DNA from: Acidovorax sp. 107
GTDB taxonomy: Bacteria; Pseudomonadota; Gammaproteobacteria; Burkholderiales; Burkholderiaceae_C
Assembly: GCF_003058055.1 (NCBI RefSeq)
Contig: NZ_QBTZ01000001.1
Coordinates: 3,800,001-3,864,000 of the forward strand
Direction of reading: 5' to 3'
Length of the DNA: 64,000 bases
Both the position numbers and the translations under genes were made by a program. This document shows, piece by piece, positions 60,481 to 64,000 of this stretch; position 1 is the stretch's first letter, and every line of letters begins with the position of its first letter. Below the pieces are notes generated by a model, which searched no databases, was not told the origin of the DNA, and saw nothing but the letters and a program-made list of their open reading frames with translations.

Positions 60481-61470
60481 CTAGGAGCCCGAAGTGCCTG
60501 CATTGAGCTGGCGCAGCGCCAGCGCGGCGTCGATGCGTTGTTGCTCCTCAGGCGAGAAGAGCTGCTGGCGCAACTGTTGCAGGCCAGCGCCTTCGCCTTG
60601 CTGGGTGCGCGCCTGGCTGTATTGGTCGAGCCGCTGGTTCCAGTGTTGTTCGTCCCGGTCCAGCTGGGCCATGGCCTGGGCGGCTGCCGGGCCGTATTGC
60701 GCGCTGCGGGCGGCGTAGCGGGTGCGCTCGTCGGCGTTGCTGGCATTGAAGGCTGCCGTCTGTGCGGCGGCGGCCATGTGTTCGGTGGCGGCGCTGCGTT
60801 CGGCGCGGCGCTCGGCGGAGAGTTCGTTGTCGGCCGCCTGCAGCGCCTGGGTGCGTTGCTCGGGGCTGAGCTGGGTGTTGCGCTCAATCTCCAGGCGCGC
60901 CAGGGTGTACCGGTCCAGGTCGGCCTCGCGGGCAAAGAGGGCGTCGTATTCGGCGTCGTCAAAGAACTGCAGGCGCACCTTGTGACGTGCCTCCAGGGCG
61001 TCGCGCAGTGCGCGTGGGTCGGTCAGGTCCTGCGGCGCGCGCAGGCTGCCCAGGGCCACCCGGTAGTCCACATAGCGCTCGGCCAAGGCCAGCGCCCGTG
61101 TGGCCAGGGCGGCGGGGAAATGCTGGTTGACCAGTGCGGCCAGGCGCTGTTTGAGAGTGGCGGGGTCGCTGGCGTCGCCCGCCTCCATCAGCAGCGCTTC
61201 CAGTGTGTCGCGCAGGCCGTGCACCAGCAGCGGGTCGGCCGGGCCGTCGGTGGTGATGGCGTGGCGGCGTGCAAAAAAGCGGTTGTCCGCGCCTGGTGCG
61301 GACGATGGTTGGACTTGGGCACCGGCGGAGGCAGCAGCCGCCCCCGTCGTCGCTGTGCGCGCATCCCCCGCGCCGGGCCCGGCAGGGCCTCCCAGCCACC
61401 AGACCACGGCGGCCGTGGTGAGGGCCAGGACTGTGGCGGCAACCGCCCAGGTGCGCGAGGGCTGGGCCAT
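60481..61470 (-). CDS. Lipase secretion chaperone (steric foldase, Lif/LimK family)
   Basis: 329 residues. A single N-terminal membrane anchor (about residues 8-27) and an Ala/Gly/Pro-rich linker precede a helical periplasmic domain rich in Arg, Gln and Ala. Lif proteins fold the partner lipase in the periplasm before type II secretion. The conserved block appears as ALAERYVDYRVALGSL, where family members have an R-x-x-F-D-Y type motif; the second lobe ends with EEQQRIDAALALRQ. The stop codon of lipase is only four bases from this start, confirming the lipA-lif pair. Confidence 0.88.
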   Translation of the reverse strand: MAQPSRTWAVAATVLALTTAAVVWWLGGPAGPGAGDARTATTGAAAASAGAQVQPSSAPGADNRFFARRHAITTDGPADPLLVHGLRDTLEALLMEAGDASDPATLKQRLAALVNQHFPAALATRALALAERYVDYRVALGSLRAPQDLTDPRALRDALEARHKVRLQFFDDAEYDALFAREADLDRYTLARLEIERNTQLSPEQRTQALQAADNELSAERRAERSAATEHMAAAAQTAAFNASNADERTRYAARSAQYGPAAAQAMAQLDRDEQHWNQRLDQYSQARTQQGEGAGLQQLRQQLFSPEEQQRIDAALALRQLNAGTSGS

Positions 61471-61473
61471 GGC

Positions 61474-62415
61474 TTACAGGCCTTGCTGCTTGAGGCGGTT
61501 GGCGTGCTGGCGGTACAGCGTCACCGGGTCGGTGGAGAACCAGTCGCGCAGGCCCAGCAGCTGGTTGACTTCGTCGAGGTGGTTCTGGCGGTAGTCGCCC
61601 AGGTTTTTGCCCAGGCGCGACGAGCAGGCCGACACCAGGCCGTCGTTGGCTTCGCCAAACACCAGGCTCAGTGTGGCCAGCAAGGCGTCGCTGGCGTCGA
61701 GCACATTGGTCAGCGGCAGGGTGCCGGTCCAGGAGTAGTAGCGCACGCCGTTCACCAGCTCGGCGCCGCTGCCGCAGCCGGAGGTGGGCACGCCTTGTGG
61801 GAAGCGGCTGTTGAACTTGGCCGAGCCAGCGGTGGTCAGCGAGTCCAGCGCCGCCGTGGGCATCTGGGGCAGACCGGTGCCGCCGGAGGTCAGGTTGATC
61901 AGGCCCACCAACGCCTTGGCGGCGGCGCTGGCCACGGCCTCGGACACCGAACCTGCGGGCGCCACGCCACGCAGGATGTCGGCCACGCGCGAACCCCGGT
62001 TCACGCCGCCAATGGACGTGACCGATGCCACCAGCTGCGGCGCCACACCGGCCACATAGCGGGTGGTGGGCCCGCCGTGCGAATGGCCCACGAGGTTCAC
62101 CTTGGACGCTCCGGTCAGCGCGAGGATGGTCTTGACCTGCGCCAGCAACTGCTCGCCGCGCACCTCGGTGCTGTTGGCGGCCGACACCTGGGCCACGTAA
62201 ACCTTGGCACCGCCCTGGCGCAGCGCGTCGGGGATGCCGTAGAAGTAGTCGATGCCCAGGGCCGAGTCAAAGCCGAACAGGCCGTGCACCAGCACGATGG
62301 GGTAGCGCGTCTGGGTGTAGCCCGTTTGTGCCTGCGCGCCCACGCCCAGCAGCAGCAACCCCGCTGTGGCTGCCAGCACCAGTCGCCGCAAAAAGCGGCT
62401 GAAAAATCCGGTCAT
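61474..62415 (-). CDS. Secreted triacylglycerol lipase (family I)
   Basis: 313-residue extracellular lipase. Sec signal (LVLAATAGLLLLGVGAQAQ), oxyanion motif PIVLVHGLFGFD, nucleophile in LVGHSHGGPTTRYVA, acid Asp in EANDGLVSACSSRLG and catalytic His in NHLDEVNQLLG; the aspartates near the end also fit the Ca2+ site. Cysteines at SGCGSG and SACSS should form the known disulfide. Dedicated foldase follows, so it belongs to subfamily I.1/I.2. A 32-bp palindrome lies in its promoter region. Confidence 0.94.
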   Translation of the reverse strand: MTGFFSRFLRRLVLAATAGLLLLGVGAQAQTGYTQTRYPIVLVHGLFGFDSALGIDYFYGIPDALRQGGAKVYVAQVSAANSTEVRGEQLLAQVKTILALTGASKVNLVGHSHGGPTTRYVAGVAPQLVASVTSIGGVNRGSRVADILRGVAPAGSVSEAVASAAAKALVGLINLTSGGTGLPQMPTAALDSLTTAGSAKFNSRFPQGVPTSGCGSGAELVNGVRYYSWTGTLPLTNVLDASDALLATLSLVFGEANDGLVSACSSRLGKNLGDYRQNHLDEVNQLLGLRDWFSTDPVTLYRQHANRLKQQGL

Positions 62416-62447
62416 GTGTTTGTCTCCGTTGGTATGGTTTTTTATGG

Positions 62448-62479
62448 TTGCAAAAACGAACGACCGTTCTTTTTTGCAA
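62448..62479. promoter_or_regulatory. 32-bp palindromic operator between lipA and the Lrp/AsnC gene
   Basis: TTGCAAAAACGAACG (62448-62462), centre AC, then CGTTCTTTTTTGCAA (62465-62479): 14 of 15 arm positions pair. It lies 33 bp upstream of the lipase start codon and 102 bp from the regulator start. The GAACG-AC-CGTTC core resembles TetR-type sites; the regulator itself is not in the window. Confidence 0.6.
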
Positions 62480-62580
62480 GATCAATTTTTGTATTCGACC
62501 CCTGGAGTCACTATCGGGACATACCCGCGTGTGCGCCGCACCATGCAGAAATGGCGCAGTTGTTCGTAAAATCCTGCGCC

Positions 62581-63063
62581 ATGAAAGCCTTTGACGCACT
62601 CGACAAGCTGGACCGCGCCATCCTGCGCCGCCTGCAGGACAACGGCCGCGAGACGTACGACGTCATCGGAGAACAGGTGGGCCTATCGCCCAGCGCGGTG
62701 CTGCGCCGCGTCAAGCGGCTGGAGGACAGCGGCGTGATCCACCGCTACGTGGCCCTGGTGCAGCCCGAGGCGGTGGGGCTGGGGCTCACGGCGTACCTGA
62801 ACGTGCGGCTCGAAAAGCACACCGAAAGCCATAAACGCAATCCCATGGATCTGTTCCGCGCCAGCGTGCAGACCTGGCCCGAGGTGGTGGAGTGCGCATC
62901 GCTGACCGGCGAAATGGACTACCTGCTGCGCGTGGTGGTGGCCGACATGGCGCACTACAGCCGTTTCATCATGGACACCCTGCTCAAGCACCCCAGCGTG
63001 CAGGACTGCAAGACCAGCTTTGTGCTGGACCGCGTGAAGGCGACCACGGCCGTGCCGGTGTAA
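62581..63063 (+). CDS. Lrp/AsnC-family transcription regulator
   Basis: 160 residues. N-terminal helix-turn-helix DALDKLDRAILRRLQDN then LSPSAVLRRVKRLEDSGV; C-terminal RAM (ligand) domain with TSFVLDRVKA at the end and GEMDYLLRVVVADM in the middle. Lrp-type regulators often respond to amino acids; hppD and phhA close by make aromatic amino acids plausible ligands. The ATG 62581 is where family homology begins; a long open frame continues upstream through the antisense of the lipase genes and is not coding. Confidence 0.92.
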   Translation: MKAFDALDKLDRAILRRLQDNGRETYDVIGEQVGLSPSAVLRRVKRLEDSGVIHRYVALVQPEAVGLGLTAYLNVRLEKHTESHKRNPMDLFRASVQTWPEVVECASLTGEMDYLLRVVVADMAHYSRFIMDTLLKHPSVQDCKTSFVLDRVKATTAVPV

Positions 63064-63409
63064 CCCGGGACCGACCTTCATTCTTTGACAGCGCCTGTGC
63101 GCGTCGCAGGTGTGACTCTTTGTGGCGTCTGTCGGCGCGGTGGAGGTTGCTGCCAAGCGCTCTGCGCTATACGCTCCGATAGGTGCCGAGGGGATATGGC
63201 GCAGTCGGATGTGCGGGCCCCCTGCCGTCGCGTCTGCGGCCCCTGCAGAGGAGATTCAGTCCCTGAGTGCTCCTAAATTAATAGCTATTTGGGCATGTTC
63301 AATGGGCGCCTGAGGGCGATTTCGCCGTATTTTGAGTCGGATCACTATTTTGTTGCGGCGCAGCAATTTGGACTGGAAAAGATGAGGGAAAACCCTTATA
63401 TTTGGCGGC
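63064..63409. other. Intergenic region with a half-length dispersed repeat
   Basis: 345 bp without a convincing gene. It contains a GC-rich stretch, then an AT-richer patch (TAAATTAATAGCTATTTGGG, 63275-63294) like one half of the dispersed repeat family, and TTATAT at 63396-63401 just before the acetyltransferase start. I see no RNA gene. Confidence 0.5.
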
Positions 63410-64000
63410 ATGTTCGCAACCAAAGACTGGCTCAAGGCATCCTGGTACGCAGGCCGGGACATGCTGCGCCCGGTGACGGGTGGCTCTTCTGCCTCTGACA
63501 TCCACATCCACCAGCAGGAGACGCCCGTGATGGTTCCTATCCGCTCCCTGGGCCCCTCCTATCGGGAGCGGATCACCCAGCACCTGCTGCAGCTGGAGCC
63601 TGCAGACCGCTACCTGCGCTTTGGCTATGCCGCCAACGACGAACAGATCCGTCGCTATGCCGATCAGCTCAACTTCGAGCGCGACGAAATCTTTGGCATC
63701 TACAACCGCCGCCTTGAGCTCATCGCCATGGCCCACCTGGCGTTCTCGGAAAACCCCGAACACAAGCCCTGTGCCGAGTTTGGTGTGTCCGTGCTCAAGC
63801 AGGCGCGGGGCCGTGGCTTTGGCGCGCGCCTGTTCGAACGTGCCGTGATGCATGCGCGCAATGAGGGCGTGAACATGGTGTTCATCCATGCGCTGTCTGA
63901 AAACACCGCCATGCTCAAGATCGCGCGCAACGCCGGTGCCACGGTGCGCCGCGATGGGTCCGAGTCCGAGGCCTACCTGCAGATCCCTCCCGCCAGCCTC
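63410..64000 (+). CDS. GNAT-family N-acetyltransferase, C-terminus cut by window edge
   Basis: 197 codons present, running off the right edge. The acetyl-CoA-binding core is VSVLKQARGRGFGARLFER (R-x-x-G-x-G/A) with IHALSENTAMLKIARNAGA as the motif B region; EPADRYLRFGYAAND near the start is typical of one GNAT branch. Two starts are possible: ATG 63410 (used here, giving an extra 40 residues, MFATKDWLKASWY) or ATG 63530 (MVPIRSL, with GGAG nine to ten bases upstream). Substrate unknown. Confidence 0.85.
   Translation, partial: MFATKDWLKASWYAGRDMLRPVTGGSSASDIHIHQQETPVMVPIRSLGPSYRERITQHLLQLEPADRYLRFGYAANDEQIRRYADQLNFERDEIFGIYNRRLELIAMAHLAFSENPEHKPCAEFGVSVLKQARGRGFGARLFERAVMHARNEGVNMVFIHALSENTAMLKIARNAGATVRRDGSESEAYLQIPPASL

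Noticed and set aside
59983..62580. Very long open frame on the plus strand leading into the Lrp/AsnC gene
   Set aside because: It is antisense to hppD, the foldase and lipase, which have clear motifs, signal peptides and ribosome sites. Only the last 160 codons (from 62581) are a real gene; the rest is a product of high GC.

Overview
The window is GC-rich, densely coded bacterial chromosome. Protein flavour and gene neighbourhoods (YbeZ-YbeY, SDR-FolB-TtcA, MidA-DUF2905, Bug solute-binding protein, HvfABC-type genes, aerobic phhA/hppD) point to a betaproteobacterium of the Comamonadaceae, close to Acidovorax. That placement is inference from general knowledge, not a database search. I saw no tRNA, rRNA, CRISPR array, transposase, integrase or replication origin. 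The left edge cuts an ABC transporter ATPase gene and the right edge cuts a GNAT acetyltransferase gene.

Layout. 1-7.2 kb: NodI-type ABC ATPase, a diguanylate cyclase, AMP nucleosidase, a PAS-GGDEF-EAL protein and an MgtC/DUF4010 membrane protein. 7.2-14.5 kb: DbpA helicase, ankyrin and HbpS-like secreted proteins, a FixJ-type two-component pair, a CDF metal transporter overlapping dtd, and a universal stress protein. 14.5-22.1 kb: an MFS/TSUP transporter pair with a decayed TSUP copy, ybeZ-ybeY, and ruvA and ruvB separated by a serine-protease lipoprotein. 22.1-30 kb: a fused ether-lipid-type enzyme (alkylglycerol-monooxygenase-like plus lysoplasmalogenase-like), a PLP enzyme, a histidine phosphatase, a lipoprotein, the folate/tRNA-thiolation operon, MidA and DUF2905. 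30-34 kb: otsB-GH15-otsA trehalose operon.

34.6-38.4 kb is the most notable region. A bufferin-type RiPP metallophore operon (DUF2282 precursor, MNIO DUF692 enzyme, DUF2063 partner, DoxX) lies divergent from an ECF sigma factor and its NrsF-like anti-sigma factor. Both operons carry the same promoter pattern, GTAACC-N16-CGAA, in the shared 212-bp intergenic region, so I infer a self-regulated metal-stress circuit.

38.4-46.3 kb is housekeeping (cca, GST, 5-FTHF cyclo-ligase, lytic transglycosylase, metallo-hydrolase). 46.5-52.6 kb is a complete ribose operon (rbsBACRKD reading leftward) with a double LacI-type operator. 52.9-64 kb holds fadD, a lipase-like hydrolase, a 578-bp non-coding element of nested inverted repeats, the phenylalanine/tyrosine genes phhA and hppD around a Bug protein, a lipase and its foldase, and an Lrp/AsnC regulator.

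A family of short AT-richer repeats (core like ATAGCTGCTTGCGC...TAGCGCT) is scattered through the window. Several copies sit in frame inside genes: the ether-lipid fusion, the FolM-like reductase, MidA and RbsA.
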